From Sphingobacterium corticibacter (GTDB lineage: Bacteria; Bacteroidota; Bacteroidia; Sphingobacteriales; Sphingobacteriaceae), in contig NZ_QDKG01000002.1 of assembly GCF_003076635.1 (NCBI RefSeq), positions 372,001 to 436,000 on the forward strand: a stretch of DNA of 64,000 nt, read 5' to 3'. The notes beneath the pieces were generated by a model. That model worked only from the letters and a program-made list of their open reading frames with translations. It was not told the origin of the DNA and ran no database searches. The stretch's first letter is position 1. The number at the start of each line of letters is the position of its first letter. This document shows positions 53,516 through 63,205 of the stretch, in pieces. The position numbers were made by a program, and so were the translations under genes.

Positions 53516-54414
53516 AATTCTCCTGCGATAGCACGACATTGTCTAATAATCCTTTCTTTTAAAGGAACTTTTTCTGAGTACATCGTATATATTTCTTGGT
53601 AAGCCTGTTTAGGAACCTTGTGTCTCACACTATAGAAGTTGCTGAAATGGTAGGCAAAGATTCCTCCTTTATGTACAAACCCTTGTAGAAGCTCATTCAG
53701 GTACGTGATTGCTTGTAGTTCTTCCTTAAATCGAAGCCCTGAAGCAGTTGTCTTAGTAGTAACATCTGCTGCATGTTTTCTGAAATAACTGAGAAACTTA
53801 CCGCTGACAAAAACGTCGCCGAGTAAACTAATTTCACTCCAAAAAATCCAGTCGCCACAAAGTTTATACTTCAAGTATTCTGAAGAAACCTTATAAAATG
53901 CAGCTTTCTTGAATATGGCTTGGCTAGCGTTCCAAATACTTAAATGAGGCAACATATGATTTTGGACAAAATTTAAGCCGCCTATCGTATTGTGTAAGTT
54001 TTTTCCCTCGAATCTAGCGCTGATGTATTTAGGTTCCTCTTGTACCAAATATAGCTGAGTGAACGCCAAATTTGTGTTTGGGGAGCCGTTAGTTTGGCTT
54101 ATCAATTCTTCCAAAAAATTGGGCTCTGCCCAATCGTCACTTTCTGCGATCCAAATCCACTCTCCTTTTGCAAGCGCAATACCTTTCTCCCATTGCTTAA
54201 AAGTACTTCCCGAATTCTTCTCGTTATAAACAATATGTGACACCTTCGGGTGGTTAGCATATTGATCTATGACACTTCTGCTCTCGTCCGATGAGCAGTC
54301 ATCCATTATAATGAGCTCAAAATCTTGATAAGTTTGATTGAGTATAGAATTTACTCGCTGCTCTAGGTAAGGAGCATGGTTATAGTTCGGTACAATTACG
54401 GAGACGGTTGGCAT
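53503..54414 (-). CDS. Glycosyltransferase family 2
   Basis: A 303-residue GT2 enzyme. The start VSVIVPNYNHAPYLEQRVNS, the IMDDCSSDES site near residue 35, and WIAESDDWAEPNFLE near 88 match the family (WbdN-like). A 45-bp gap separates it from the GT-B gene upstream. Donor not readable. Confidence 0.93.
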   Translation of the reverse strand: MPTVSVIVPNYNHAPYLEQRVNSILNQTYQDFELIIMDDCSSDESRSVIDQYANHPKVSHIVYNEKNSGSTFKQWEKGIALAKGEWIWIAESDDWAEPNFLEELISQTNGSPNTNLAFTQLYLVQEEPKYISARFEGKNLHNTIGGLNFVQNHMLPHLSIWNASQAIFKKAAFYKVSSEYLKYKLCGDWIFWSEISLLGDVFVSGKFLSYFRKHAADVTTKTTASGLRFKEELQAITYLNELLQGFVHKGGIFAYHFSNFYSVRHKVPKQAYQEIYTMYSEKVPLKERIIRQCRAIAGELWKR

Positions 54415-54459
54415 GTTAACGGATAGGTTTCAATTCTTGGCTAATTAGAAATAGTAAGT

Positions 54460-55500
54460 CTATAGTAAACTTCGAAAATTTACTGATCGATTTTCAACTT
54501 GCATCTTTTTAATGATCTCTATGTTGATCGTACTTTTCCTTGCTTTTAGATTGTTCAATTCATTTACTCTGACAAATTCATAGCCAAGGCTATTGAAATC
54601 ACCCATATTTTCGCTCAATACAATGGGTGTAATCCCATAAAACATGTATTCTATTAACTTTGTCGGACAAGCAACTCTATTGACAATGATGTCGTCTCGT
54701 AGAACAAATCCATAGTGACATTTTTCGTAGTAGTTCTTCAATTCTGTGGGAGAAACACTTAATACTTCTACATTATTGATTTCTCCAATTTTTTCGCGAA
54801 CTAAAGAGACCATCTCTTCTAATTCTCCAGTAAGAATATAAAAATGATAGTTACTGTTACGTGCTAATTTAGCGATGCTTTCAAGCATCATTTCTGCATT
54901 CTGCCACTTTTGTAAATTGCCTGCGTATACAAAGTTAATGGTCTCATCCTCTATCGGCTTGGGCTGTGGTGGCGATTCTTGAAGATGAGCAGGAAATATA
55001 GAATATTTGAGACTTGAGAATTTGGCATTTGGATATTTCTCCTTATAGTATTTGGTCATAGCGTCCGTAATGGTAACTATTTTCAAATTACTCATCTTAA
55101 ACAATCTCTCCTCAATTTTCTTAAAATGCTCAAAATAATGGTGATATCCCATAAATTCATTTTCTTCTGGAACCACTCCATGAACGTCTAAAATTATAGG
55201 GCGCTTTACGAGGTATAAAAAGAAGAATACATATGTTGGCACATTGTATAATGAATGTATGTAAATATTAGAAGCAGAAAAAAATAGGCGGAGTATAAGA
55301 AAAAAGTCTCTAACAAGACTGAGGGAGTAGAGCGTCAGTAATCCGCGGCGTTCGATGATTTTTTTTGTTTTTTTTCGATTGTATATAGTTAAGTAAGCGC
55401 GTTCTCGATCAGCGAATTGCGCGTCGATACTGGCAATTCTTTGAACCATACCATCTTTCTCACTGGATTCTGTTGGATATGTTGCTAAGAATAAAATCAT
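54460..55500 (-). CDS. Divergent GT-B glycosyltransferase
   Basis: A 346-residue probable GT-B transferase. The middle contains a Rossmann-like VYAGNLQKWQNAEMMLESI near residue 191-209 and the late segment CPTKLIEYMFYGITPIVL, where a KLIEY(M) motif takes the place of the usual GT4 EX7E. A hydrophobic segment near residues 62-100 may associate with the membrane. It lies 2 bp after wecB. The closest characterised family is uncertain. Confidence 0.8.
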   Translation of the reverse strand: MILFLATYPTESSEKDGMVQRIASIDAQFADRERAYLTIYNRKKTKKIIERRGLLTLYSLSLVRDFFLILRLFFSASNIYIHSLYNVPTYVFFFLYLVKRPIILDVHGVVPEENEFMGYHHYFEHFKKIEERLFKMSNLKIVTITDAMTKYYKEKYPNAKFSSLKYSIFPAHLQESPPQPKPIEDETINFVYAGNLQKWQNAEMMLESIAKLARNSNYHFYILTGELEEMVSLVREKIGEINNVEVLSVSPTELKNYYEKCHYGFVLRDDIIVNRVACPTKLIEYMFYGITPIVLSENMGDFNSLGYEFVRVNELNNLKARKSTINIEIIKKMQVENRSVNFRSLL

Positions 55501-55502
55501 CT

Positions 55503-56627
55503 CTATTTATGTGTTATTTGTTCAATAAAGTCGGCAATCCTAGCGCAAGCCTTTCCGTCACCGTAAGGATTATGAAGTTCAGCCATAGCTTGATATCTCT
55601 TTTTATCATTAAGTAACTCCGTAGTTTCACGAATAATTTTGTCGGTGTCTGTTCCCACTAATAGTACAGTTCCTGCATCTACAGCTTCTGGCCTCTCGGT
55701 ATTCTCCCGTAAAACCAGTACCGGCTTGCCTAAACTTGGCGCCTCTTCCTGAACTCCTCCAGAATCCGTAAGAATTATGTACGAATGGCTCATTAACCAT
55801 ATAAAGGCTTCATAAGATAATGGAGGTATCAGGTGTATATTCTCTACAGAGCTGAGTAAGTCGTAGACAGTGTCTTTAACTTTTGGATTAAGGTGCACCG
55901 GATAGATGATTTGTACATCTCTGTTGGAATTGGCAATGTTAGACAATGCATTGCAGATATTTTCAAAGCCTTTACCATGGTTTTCTCGTCGATGACCGGT
56001 AACTAAAATAATCTTTTTTTTGTTGGTGATGAGTTTCTTTAACGCATTAATTTCATCAGTCTCCAGTAAAATAGCTTTTTTTGTACTGTAATGTAGGGCA
56101 TCAATTACGGTGTTGCCAGTGATCAAAATATTTTGATCATCAATGTTTTCAAGCAAAAGGTTTTTTTTGGAAGTTTCTGTGGGCGCAAAATGATAATCTG
56201 CTATCCGACCGGTAATCTGCCGATTTATTTCCTCTGGAAATGGTGAAGACTTAACAAATGTTCTTAAGCCAGCCTCCACATGGCAAACTTTTGCTCCTGA
56301 ATAAAAAGCTGCGATACTGGCGGCCATAGACGTAGTTGTGTCACCATGTACATAAACAAAATCTGGGTGATAATCGTCTAATACAGATTCTAAGCCATTA
56401 ATAATTCTAGCGGTAAGACCATGTAAGGTTTGTCCCGCAGTCATTAAATCCAAATCATAATCCGGCGTAATATCGAAGAAAGTCAATACCTGATCTAACA
56501 TCTCACGGTGTTGAGCGGTAACACAAACCTTCGTGTCGAATTGATCACGTTGTTCAAACTCCTTGATTAAGGGAGCCATCTTTATCGCTTCGGGTCTAGT
56601 TCCGAAAATCACTAGATTTTTAACCAT
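55503..56627 (-). CDS. wecB: UDP-N-acetylglucosamine 2-epimerase (non-hydrolysing)
   Basis: A 374-residue cytoplasmic epimerase that converts UDP-GlcNAc to UDP-ManNAc. The hallmarks FGTRPEAIKMAPLI at 8-21, HVEAGLRTF near 116, GHRRENHGKGF near 212 and LTDSGGVQEEAPSLGKPVL near 287 are intact. UDP-ManNAc dehydrogenase (wecC) is not in the window, so the unit may use ManNAc itself or obtain the acid from elsewhere. It overlaps the upstream transferase by 16 bp. Confidence 0.96.
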   Translation of the reverse strand: MVKNLVIFGTRPEAIKMAPLIKEFEQRDQFDTKVCVTAQHREMLDQVLTFFDITPDYDLDLMTAGQTLHGLTARIINGLESVLDDYHPDFVYVHGDTTTSMAASIAAFYSGAKVCHVEAGLRTFVKSSPFPEEINRQITGRIADYHFAPTETSKKNLLLENIDDQNILITGNTVIDALHYSTKKAILLETDEINALKKLITNKKKIILVTGHRRENHGKGFENICNALSNIANSNRDVQIIYPVHLNPKVKDTVYDLLSSVENIHLIPPLSYEAFIWLMSHSYIILTDSGGVQEEAPSLGKPVLVLRENTERPEAVDAGTVLLVGTDTDKIIRETTELLNDKKRYQAMAELHNPYGDGKACARIADFIEQITHK

Positions 56628-57841
56628 CTTTTCGTATTATAAAATAAAGACCTAACCATTATTCTAATTAGGCTGTAACCAAATTTTGATCTTCGTACCG
56701 TGTTCAAATTCAATGATATACGTTCGGTAATCGATTTTATCGACTCAATGACAGATTCTTTAGAATGATTATTCTTGACGTAATGCAAGCCTTGTATCGC
56801 ATCATTTTCAATATTTCCATTAGCAATTTTATTCATCAAACTACTAAAATCGTGGGGGTATATATTTTCATCATGATACTCATCAGCAACAGAATATTCT
56901 ACCGATTCATGTACAAAGCGAAATCGGTTGGTTAGGGGAATATCTATATATGAAAAATCGACGAGTATGGTAGGTATATTTAGCAAGGAAGTTTCCAATG
57001 CGGAGGTACCCATTGCAAATACTAAATCGACTTTTTCAATTAAATACCTATCTAAATCGTCGCCAGATAACGTGCCTAAAAAGCGTAAGTTAAGGTTTGA
57101 TACTGTTTCTTTTGAGCGAATAAGGGACATCTTATCTCCCTCGCCGATGATATGAAAGTCGATACTTTCATCCGTGTTTGAAGTTAGATAATTGTTGCAA
57201 TGATCAATTATATTCGCTAAGGCAGTTACCTTTTCTGTAGAAAGTCTTCCGAGCCAGCCGAGTGATATGTTTTTTTTAGGTGATGAATTACTACCGTAAT
57301 CTTTCTTAATCAAGGGGGTTCTGCAGAAAATAGGCAAGAACTTTCTATTGCTTATCTCAAATTCATATAAATTTTTCTGTATGTCTAGGTTAGGACCATC
57401 CATAAAATGTACACCACCTAATGAGATCAGGTTAGAAAGATCCTCTCCATAGATGTTATAATTGCTTCCAGTTAAATTTTTGCTGTAGATATCGATCATT
57501 GCCTTAAGACCTATGGGATGAATCGACCAAAAAAGGATCTTCGTTCCACCGAAAAAGTGGCGACAAATGTCAAATATTGATGACAATGGGGTAATAAGTA
57601 AATTCCTTTTTGAAAAATATAACGGTTTGTTGCCAGTAAAAGGTATCAAATTTATATTATCGCCGCTTTTGGAAATTTCATTGGCTACGTACCCGTCTTC
57701 GTAATCTACATATTGAATTTTTACTTTGGATAAGTGTATTTCTGATAATTCTCGCGCGAGTCGTAAAAACAGCAGTTCTGCCCCACCCAACACATGACTT
57801 GGATAGAAGAAAGTAATGGTTTTGAACATTGACTGCTTCAT
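56612..57841 (-). CDS. GT-B type glycosyltransferase, poorly conserved
   Basis: A 409-residue probable GT-B enzyme. The N-terminal FFYPSHVLGGAELLFLRLAREL is the GT4 acceptor-side loop. The donor half has LGWLGRLSTEKVTALANII near 196-214 and MGTSALETSLLNIPTILVDF near 277, in which the canonical E-rich EX7E is partly changed. Another in-frame ATG at 57829 (MFKTITFFYP) is an equally good start. Sugar specificity is unknown. Confidence 0.82.
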   Translation of the reverse strand: MKQSMFKTITFFYPSHVLGGAELLFLRLARELSEIHLSKVKIQYVDYEDGYVANEISKSGDNINLIPFTGNKPLYFSKRNLLITPLSSIFDICRHFFGGTKILFWSIHPIGLKAMIDIYSKNLTGSNYNIYGEDLSNLISLGGVHFMDGPNLDIQKNLYEFEISNRKFLPIFCRTPLIKKDYGSNSSPKKNISLGWLGRLSTEKVTALANIIDHCNNYLTSNTDESIDFHIIGEGDKMSLIRSKETVSNLNLRFLGTLSGDDLDRYLIEKVDLVFAMGTSALETSLLNIPTILVDFSYIDIPLTNRFRFVHESVEYSVADEYHDENIYPHDFSSLMNKIANGNIENDAIQGLHYVKNNHSKESVIESIKSITERISLNLNTVRRSKFGYSLIRIMVRSLFYNTKRWLKI

Positions 57842-57898
57842 GAATGATTATCTTTTTATCATTTAGTATTTGCGGCTGTCTCCAGTACACGAGTGCAA

Positions 57899-59008
57899 CT
57901 AATCTAACCTGAAATTATTTAGTGAGTCGACAATGGTTGCTACTTCGGAATCCAGTAATATAGGACTGATCGGCAAGCTTAAAACTTCCTCATGAATCTG
58001 TTCCGTAATCGGAAATGTGAGATTATTGTACTCTTTATAAGCAGCTTGTTTATGAGGAGGAATAGGATAATGGATCAGTGTTTGTATACCATTATCTGTC
58101 AAATATTGCTGAAGTCTATCCCGGCTTTTGGTACGTATTACATACAAATGCCAAACATGCTCCTCTTGTTGAAGTGGATGCTCTGGCAATATGATCTGCT
58201 TATTTGTAATGTGAGCAGAATAATATAGCGCAATTTCTGCTCTACGTGCATTATCTTGATCTATAAATTTTAATTTTTCATCTAATACAGCCGCCTGAAT
58301 TTCATCTAATCTAGAGTTCAGACCTTTGTACATGTTTATATATTTCTGATTAGATCCATAGTTCGCAATAGCACGAATAGTTTTTGCTAAAGACTCATCT
58401 TTGCAAGAAACCGCTCCACCATCTCCCAATGCGCCTAGATTTTTACCGGGATAAAAACTAAATCCAGCAGCATCCCCTAGCGCACCTGTTTTTATCTCAT
58501 TCCAAACAGCTCCAATCGCCTGTGCATTATCTTCGATAATCTTTAGCCCTTTTTGCGCAGCTAATTGAGCTAATCCCTCAGAGAAAACCACGCGCCCATA
58601 CAAGTGGACCAGAAGTATCGCTTTAGTGCGCGCTGTAATATGTTTTTCGATTTGATTGATATCAATATTAAACGTGCTTTCGTTGGGTTCACAGAATACT
58701 GGGATCAAATCATTATCCGAGATCGCTAGAACAGAAGCTATGTATGTATTGGCAGGAACGATCACCTCGTCTCCAGCTTTCATCACCCCCATCTCAATAT
58801 AGGCTCTAAAAATTAGCCTAAGTGCGTCTAACCCGTTGGCCACGCCAATAACATGTGGTGCTTGGATATAAGATTTTAACGAATTCTCAAAATTAACAAC
58901 CTCTTCTCCTAATAAGTACCAGCCTCTTCGGAATACGGTAAGCATTCTGGCTTCAATTTGATCCTGATAGGTCAGGTTTATTTTTTGTAAATCTAAAAAC
59001 TTAATCAT
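57899..59008 (-). CDS. Sugar aminotransferase, DegT/DnrJ/EryC1 family (FdtB/QdtB-like)
   Basis: A 369-residue PLP-dependent sugar aminotransferase. The PLP-lysine lies in [14 protein letters not shown] near residue 187, and [18 protein letters not shown] near 55 and VHLYGR near 133 are typical. The neighbouring FdtA-like ketoisomerases and hexapeptide acetyltransferase show it should install the 3-amino group on a dTDP-3-keto-6-deoxyhexose (as FdtB or QdtB). It overlaps the acetyltransferase gene by 4 bp. Confidence 0.94.
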   Translation of the reverse strand: MIKFLDLQKINLTYQDQIEARMLTVFRRGWYLLGEEVVNFENSLKSYIQAPHVIGVANGLDALRLIFRAYIEMGVMKAGDEVIVPANTYIASVLAISDNDLIPVFCEPNESTFNIDINQIEKHITARTKAILLVHLYGRVVFSEGLAQLAAQKGLKIIEDNAQAIGAVWNEIKTGALGDAAGFSFYPGKNLGALGDGGAVSCKDESLAKTIRAIANYGSNQKYINMYKGLNSRLDEIQAAVLDEKLKFIDQDNARRAEIALYYSAHITNKQIILPEHPLQQEEHVWHLYVIRTKSRDRLQQYLTDNGIQTLIHYPIPPHKQAAYKEYNNLTFPITEQIHEEVLSLPISPILLDSEVATIVDSLNNFRLD

Positions 59009-59538
59009 TTATATTTTTCTATATCGTATCCATTTCCTTCTTTACAATACCCGTTAAAATCGAGCAGCTTTCCATCTTCAGTGACGTAACCGCGGTGTTT
59101 TGCAGGATTGCCGTAATAAACATGATGTGCCGGAATGCTTTTGGTAACGACACTTCCAGCACCGATAAATGCAAATGGGCCTATCGTAGCTCCGGCGATG
59201 ATGGTGCTATTAGCTCCTATCGACGCTCCGTGTTCAATTATTGTTTGTTCAAAACTCTGAGGATATTGTTTCGATCTCGGAACTAAATCATTTGTGAAAG
59301 TAACGTTTGGACCAATAAAAACATTGTCTCCCAGTCTAACTCCATCCCATATTTGAACGCCGGATTTTATGGTTACGTTATTTCCAATGATCACATCGTT
59401 CTCAATAAAAACGTGACTATTGATATTACAATTTTGTCCAATTGTAGCTTCAGCAAGTATGACACAGAATTGCCAAATAAAACTACCTTCTCCAATTTTT
59501 GATGTCTGTACGTCCGCTGTTGGATGAATTTTAGCCAT
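59005..59538 (-). CDS. Sugar N-acetyltransferase, left-handed beta-helix (FdtC/QdtC-like)
   Basis: A 177-residue hexapeptide acyltransferase with regular repeats ([22 protein letters not shown]...). In this context it should N-acetylate the dTDP-3-amino-3,6-dideoxyhexose formed by the adjacent aminotransferase, giving Fuc3NAc or Qui3NAc. Length and start are normal for FdtC/QdtC/WxcM-type enzymes. It overlaps both neighbours by a few bases. Confidence 0.93.
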   Translation of the reverse strand: MAKIHPTADVQTSKIGEGSFIWQFCVILAEATIGQNCNINSHVFIENDVIIGNNVTIKSGVQIWDGVRLGDNVFIGPNVTFTNDLVPRSKQYPQSFEQTIIEHGASIGANSTIIAGATIGPFAFIGAGSVVTKSIPAHHVYYGNPAKHRGYVTEDGKLLDFNGYCKEGNGYDIEKYK

Positions 59539-59971
59539 TTCTACTTCTTAAAAAATTATTATAATCCCTGATATAATCGCTCTCATCGTAAAGCTCGGAG
59601 GCGAGCACTAAACAAATACTACCGCTCGAAAAATCTTTCATCTCACGCCAAATGCCAGGTCTGATATGGAGCGCTTTTTGAGGGCTATTTAGAAAAATCT
59701 CTCTTTTATTTTTCCCATCATCTAGTACGAATGTAAAGGAGCCGCTTGCTGCCATGACATATTGCTGTAGCTTATAATGGGCGTGTCCTCCACGATCTGC
59801 ACCATATGGGACATCATAGAGATAATATACTCTTTTTACAGAAAAAGGGATCGAAGACTGGTTTTCAAGGGCAGTCAGGCTTCCCCGATCTTGATGTAAG
59901 ACCTCCAGATCTATCACTTCACAATCATCTACAAGAAACATGCTTGTTGAATTAGATTTTTGAATTTTCAT
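59531..59971 (-). CDS. dTDP-4-keto-6-deoxyhexose 3,4-ketoisomerase (FdtA/QdtA-like), copy 1
   Basis: A 146-residue cupin ketoisomerase that moves the keto group from C4 to C3 of a dTDP-6-deoxyhexose. The active-site motif GGHAH (HAH pair) in [12 protein letters not shown] is intact, as is [13 protein letters not shown] before it. I chose the ATG at 59971 (MKIQKSNS); a GTG 12 codons earlier is possible. It overlaps copy 2 by 20 bp. Confidence 0.93.
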   Translation of the reverse strand: MKIQKSNSTSMFLVDDCEVIDLEVLHQDRGSLTALENQSSIPFSVKRVYYLYDVPYGADRGGHAHYKLQQYVMAASGSFTFVLDDGKNKREIFLNSPQKALHIRPGIWREMKDFSSGSICLVLASELYDESDYIRDYNNFLRSRNG

Positions 59972-60356
59972 TCTTAAAAATGTTAAAGTCTCGAATATAA
60001 TCCTCACTATTATACGACATATCTGAAACGATTAAGGCTAGTGAATTGGTAGAAAAGTTTTCTAAACGTCGCCAATACATATTCGGAACATACAGGCCAT
60101 AGTACGATCTATTTATCGCGTATTTCACCTCTTTTTCTCCATCGTTAAGTACGATATCGAAACTGCCCGACAACGCAATGATGAACTCTTGCTGTTGACG
60201 AAAGGCGTGACTGCCTCGTGTTTCTCCTCCTGGCACATCATATATCCAATACGTTCGTGCTATGTCGAAAGGTATTTGTTTATTGTTTTCGAAAAAAGAT
60301 AAGTTTCCGCGATTATCTAAAATCTTGGGTAATTCAATAATTCTAGGTTCGTTCAT
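59952..60356 (-). CDS. FdtA/QdtA-like cupin ketoisomerase, copy 2 (HAH changed to HAF)
   Basis: A 134-residue paralogue of the adjacent FdtA-like protein, sharing YWIYDVPGGETRGSHA, SGSFDIVLNDG and the closing SEDYIRDFNIF. The histidine pair HAH of the active site is HAF here (RGSHAFRQQQ), so one catalytic-site His is lost. It might be a different isomerase (other stereochemistry) or a structural partner. It lies 36 bp after the ABC transporter gene. Confidence 0.9.
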   Translation of the reverse strand: MNEPRIIELPKILDNRGNLSFFENNKQIPFDIARTYWIYDVPGGETRGSHAFRQQQEFIIALSGSFDIVLNDGEKEVKYAINRSYYGLYVPNMYWRRLENFSTNSLALIVSDMSYNSEDYIRDFNIFKNENSKI

Positions 60357-60392
60357 AATCGGCTAGTATATACACTTAAAATGGGAAAAACC

Positions 60393-62183
60393 TTACAACT
60401 CCTGTAGCTCCACCATCCTCTTGAATTTGGGAGAGGAGTCTTTCAATGCATTGAAAGAGCCGTGATCTACAATCTTTCCATCACTCATCAAGACGACCTT
60501 ATCTGCATTACGAATAGTGGCAAGGCGATGCGCAATAATAATGATGGTAAATTGTCCTTTGAGCGCATCAATATTTTCTTGTATAGTTTTTTCAGTTTCT
60601 GAATCTAACGCCGAGGTTGCCTCATCCAGGATCAAAATATCAACATCCTTAAATAGCTCTCTCGCAATGGATATCCGCTGTTTCTGCCCTCCGCTCAAAT
60701 TAATGCCATTGTTACCAAGTTCTGTTTCTTTTCCCATGTGTAAACTGTCAACAAAACTTGTTAAAGAAGCTCTATTCAATGCCTCTTGAAACCGTAAAAT
60801 ATTTTCTTCATTAGGCTCAGCCCATAAGGTAACGTTGTCATAGATACTGGCATTGAATATCACGGTTTCTTGCGATATATAGCCGATCTTTTTTTGGAAA
60901 GAATATCTATCTAAACTTGTCAATTGATTGTTGTCGATCGAATAGGTGCCATTATTGGTGTCAAGCAAACCTGCAATGATATTTACTAGGGTCGACTTTC
61001 CACTACCCGATTCGCCCACTAATGCAGTGGTTTCATTTTTTGAAATTTTTAGATCAATTCCTTTAATGATGCGGTGATTTCCGTAGGAAAATTCAAGGTC
61101 TTTAAAAGTGAGCCCTTGTTGTAGCGATTCATATTTAGTTAAGCCTGTTACTTCGCGGTTTTCATCAATCTCTTCAGTAAACTTGGCAACATTCTCCATA
61201 GTGCCCACTTTACCCAAAAAGTAGTTATACTGTGCTTGAAGATCTGTTAAGTTGGTCAAGGCGCGATAAAAGAAAAGCAAACTGACAATGATTGTGCTTA
61301 AAGGGCTTTCTCTGACATAAACCTGCAATAAGATTACTGCCGCAACGATAAAGATGAGTATCGGCTCTCTAATTGCCCCTGTGATAGACCCTAATTTGCC
61401 CAATCGGTAATTTACTGCCTCAATAGATTCTATATTTCGAGCCACTCGTTTTGCATAATCTTGGATAAAACCCGTCGCCTTCAAATATTTAAAATTGGCC
61501 ACCAATTGAATAATGGTGCCTTGGTAGTCGTTGCTTTCACTGACCAATTTTCTTGATGCGGCAAGAGTAAATTTGTAAATCCACTGGAAAACAAAATTAA
61601 ACAACAACCCACCGATCATGATCAAAATAGCAAACTCAGCATTCATGGCAAAAGCAAATAGCATATAAACGATCACCATCACCCCTTTTTGTACAATAAT
61701 CAAATAATCTCGAAAAGCATACAATAGGTTGTTTATCTCGCTGGTCATGAGATTCTGTACGGCACCAACATCGGCCTTGATAAAATAGCGGAATGATAAG
61801 TGCGAAAACTTTTCTAATAGGTTTTTGCGTGTTGAGACGAGGAAATATCGAGATACTTTTGCATCATAGATAGATTTCGCATAATAGAATAGTCCTTTGA
61901 AAGCAAAGAAAACAACCATCAGGATGAGCATATTCACTAAAGTGAACTCTATTCCGGCAATGGTGAAAAAATTCATCAAGAAATTATCTTCCGCAGGCGC
62001 ATTTGCTGTCCCTCCTTCTCTATCTGCCGCTATCTGAAATAGGGGTAAAAACATACTTAATCCCAGCCCGTCCATCAAGCCAAACATGAAAGTCAGACCG
62101 ATAACGATGAAGATCCGGTATCGGAGATATCGATAGAAATAGGTGAAGTTTTTAAGGTATTTTTTGATAAACTGCTTAAGCAT
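60393..62183 (-). CDS. ABC exporter, lipid-flippase type (PglK/MsbA-like)
   Basis: A 596-residue half-size ABC exporter with six membrane helices and an ATPase domain: Walker A GESGSGKST near 389, signature LSGGQKQRISIARE, Walker B ILDEATSALD. In a Wzy-type locus without an obvious Wzx in view it may flip the lipid-linked repeat unit, as PglK does. It starts at ATG 62183; a TTG 13 codons earlier is in frame. It is distinct from the peptide-type exporter 20 kb away. Confidence 0.88.
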   Translation of the reverse strand: MLKQFIKKYLKNFTYFYRYLRYRIFIVIGLTFMFGLMDGLGLSMFLPLFQIAADREGGTANAPAEDNFLMNFFTIAGIEFTLVNMLILMVVFFAFKGLFYYAKSIYDAKVSRYFLVSTRKNLLEKFSHLSFRYFIKADVGAVQNLMTSEINNLLYAFRDYLIIVQKGVMVIVYMLFAFAMNAEFAILIMIGGLLFNFVFQWIYKFTLAASRKLVSESNDYQGTIIQLVANFKYLKATGFIQDYAKRVARNIESIEAVNYRLGKLGSITGAIREPILIFIVAAVILLQVYVRESPLSTIIVSLLFFYRALTNLTDLQAQYNYFLGKVGTMENVAKFTEEIDENREVTGLTKYESLQQGLTFKDLEFSYGNHRIIKGIDLKISKNETTALVGESGSGKSTLVNIIAGLLDTNNGTYSIDNNQLTSLDRYSFQKKIGYISQETVIFNASIYDNVTLWAEPNEENILRFQEALNRASLTSFVDSLHMGKETELGNNGINLSGGQKQRISIARELFKDVDILILDEATSALDSETEKTIQENIDALKGQFTIIIIAHRLATIRNADKVVLMSDGKIVDHGSFNALKDSSPKFKRMVELQEL

Positions 62184-62211
62184 GGAGTCTGATGATTCTG
62201 TCGTAATAATT

Positions 62212-63171
62212 TTATTTACCAAACTCTGCTGCTAAAGTTCGTCTTAATCCCTCTTGCATACTGTATGGCGGTTGAAAACCCGAAGTCATTGCTTTGGTAG
62301 AATCGTATTGTGTCACAGCACAAAACTTCTTAACTCGAACAGAACTAATCGGCAGCTTTTTTCTGGTTAGAAAAGCTAAGACATCGAAACCATATCCGCC
62401 CAGCATGCCTAACCAATACGGAATACGTAATGTGGGAATACGTTTGCCCAAGATTTTTCCTGTATGATGTACTAAATCTTTGGTAGTAAAATCCGGCTTA
62501 TCCACATAATTATATACGTGTACACCAGGGCTAATTTTAGCAATGAGGAATTGCAGGAAAGCAACGATATTTCCAACGTAGGACATGGATTTTTCATTGT
62601 TTCCCTTCCCGATAAGCATAAATTTTCCAGAAGCTATTTGATTCAATAGATTAAAAACGTTGCCACGGTTGCCTTCGCCAAATATCACTGTCGGCCTGAC
62701 AATGGCAATGCTCCAATCAGGATGGTCTTGCGCCCATTGTTGTAGCACCAATTCGGCTTCCCATTTACTTTTTCCATAGTGATTGAATGGCTCCGCCGGA
62801 AAAGATTCATCAGGGTTGTCCTTGTCTAAGCCATAAATAGCGACAGAACTGGTGAAGATAAGTTGTTTAACACCTTGCTTCTTCATTGCTTCTAACGTGT
62901 TCTGCATTCCTTTTACATTAACGTCGTAATACAATGATGTTGGCGAGACATCGTCGCGGTGTTCGGCGGCTAATAAGACGACCACGCTTGCTTCAATTAG
63001 TGAATTAGATAATGACTCCGTATCTAGCACATTTCCTAAAACCGTCAAGGTAGGATGCGCTTCACTTGGCTGTTTATCAATATTTATAATTGACAGTTCG
63101 GGAGTTACGCCTAGCGCATCAATTAATTTTGTTCCTACGAAGCCTGATCCGCCTATGATCGCTATTTTCAT
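62212..63171 (-). CDS. NAD-dependent epimerase/4-ketoreductase (WbpV-like)
   Basis: A 319-residue extended SDR enzyme. The NAD-binding GGSGFVG (8-14) and the active-site YGKSK with upstream SSVAIYG are intact. Next to a WecA/WbpL-type initiating transferase, such reductases often reduce UDP-4-keto-6-deoxy-GlcNAc to UDP-QuiNAc or UDP-FucNAc, the first sugar put on the carrier. That role is inference from the pairing. It is 34 bp after the transferase. Confidence 0.87.
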   Translation of the reverse strand: MKIAIIGGSGFVGTKLIDALGVTPELSIINIDKQPSEAHPTLTVLGNVLDTESLSNSLIEASVVVLLAAEHRDDVSPTSLYYDVNVKGMQNTLEAMKKQGVKQLIFTSSVAIYGLDKDNPDESFPAEPFNHYGKSKWEAELVLQQWAQDHPDWSIAIVRPTVIFGEGNRGNVFNLLNQIASGKFMLIGKGNNEKSMSYVGNIVAFLQFLIAKISPGVHVYNYVDKPDFTTKDLVHHTGKILGKRIPTLRIPYWLGMLGGYGFDVLAFLTRKKLPISSVRVKKFCAVTQYDSTKAMTSGFQPPYSMQEGLRRTLAAEFGK

Positions 63172-63205
63172 CCAGAAAGGGTAAGTTTTTGTGCGTTTCC
63201 GCCAA

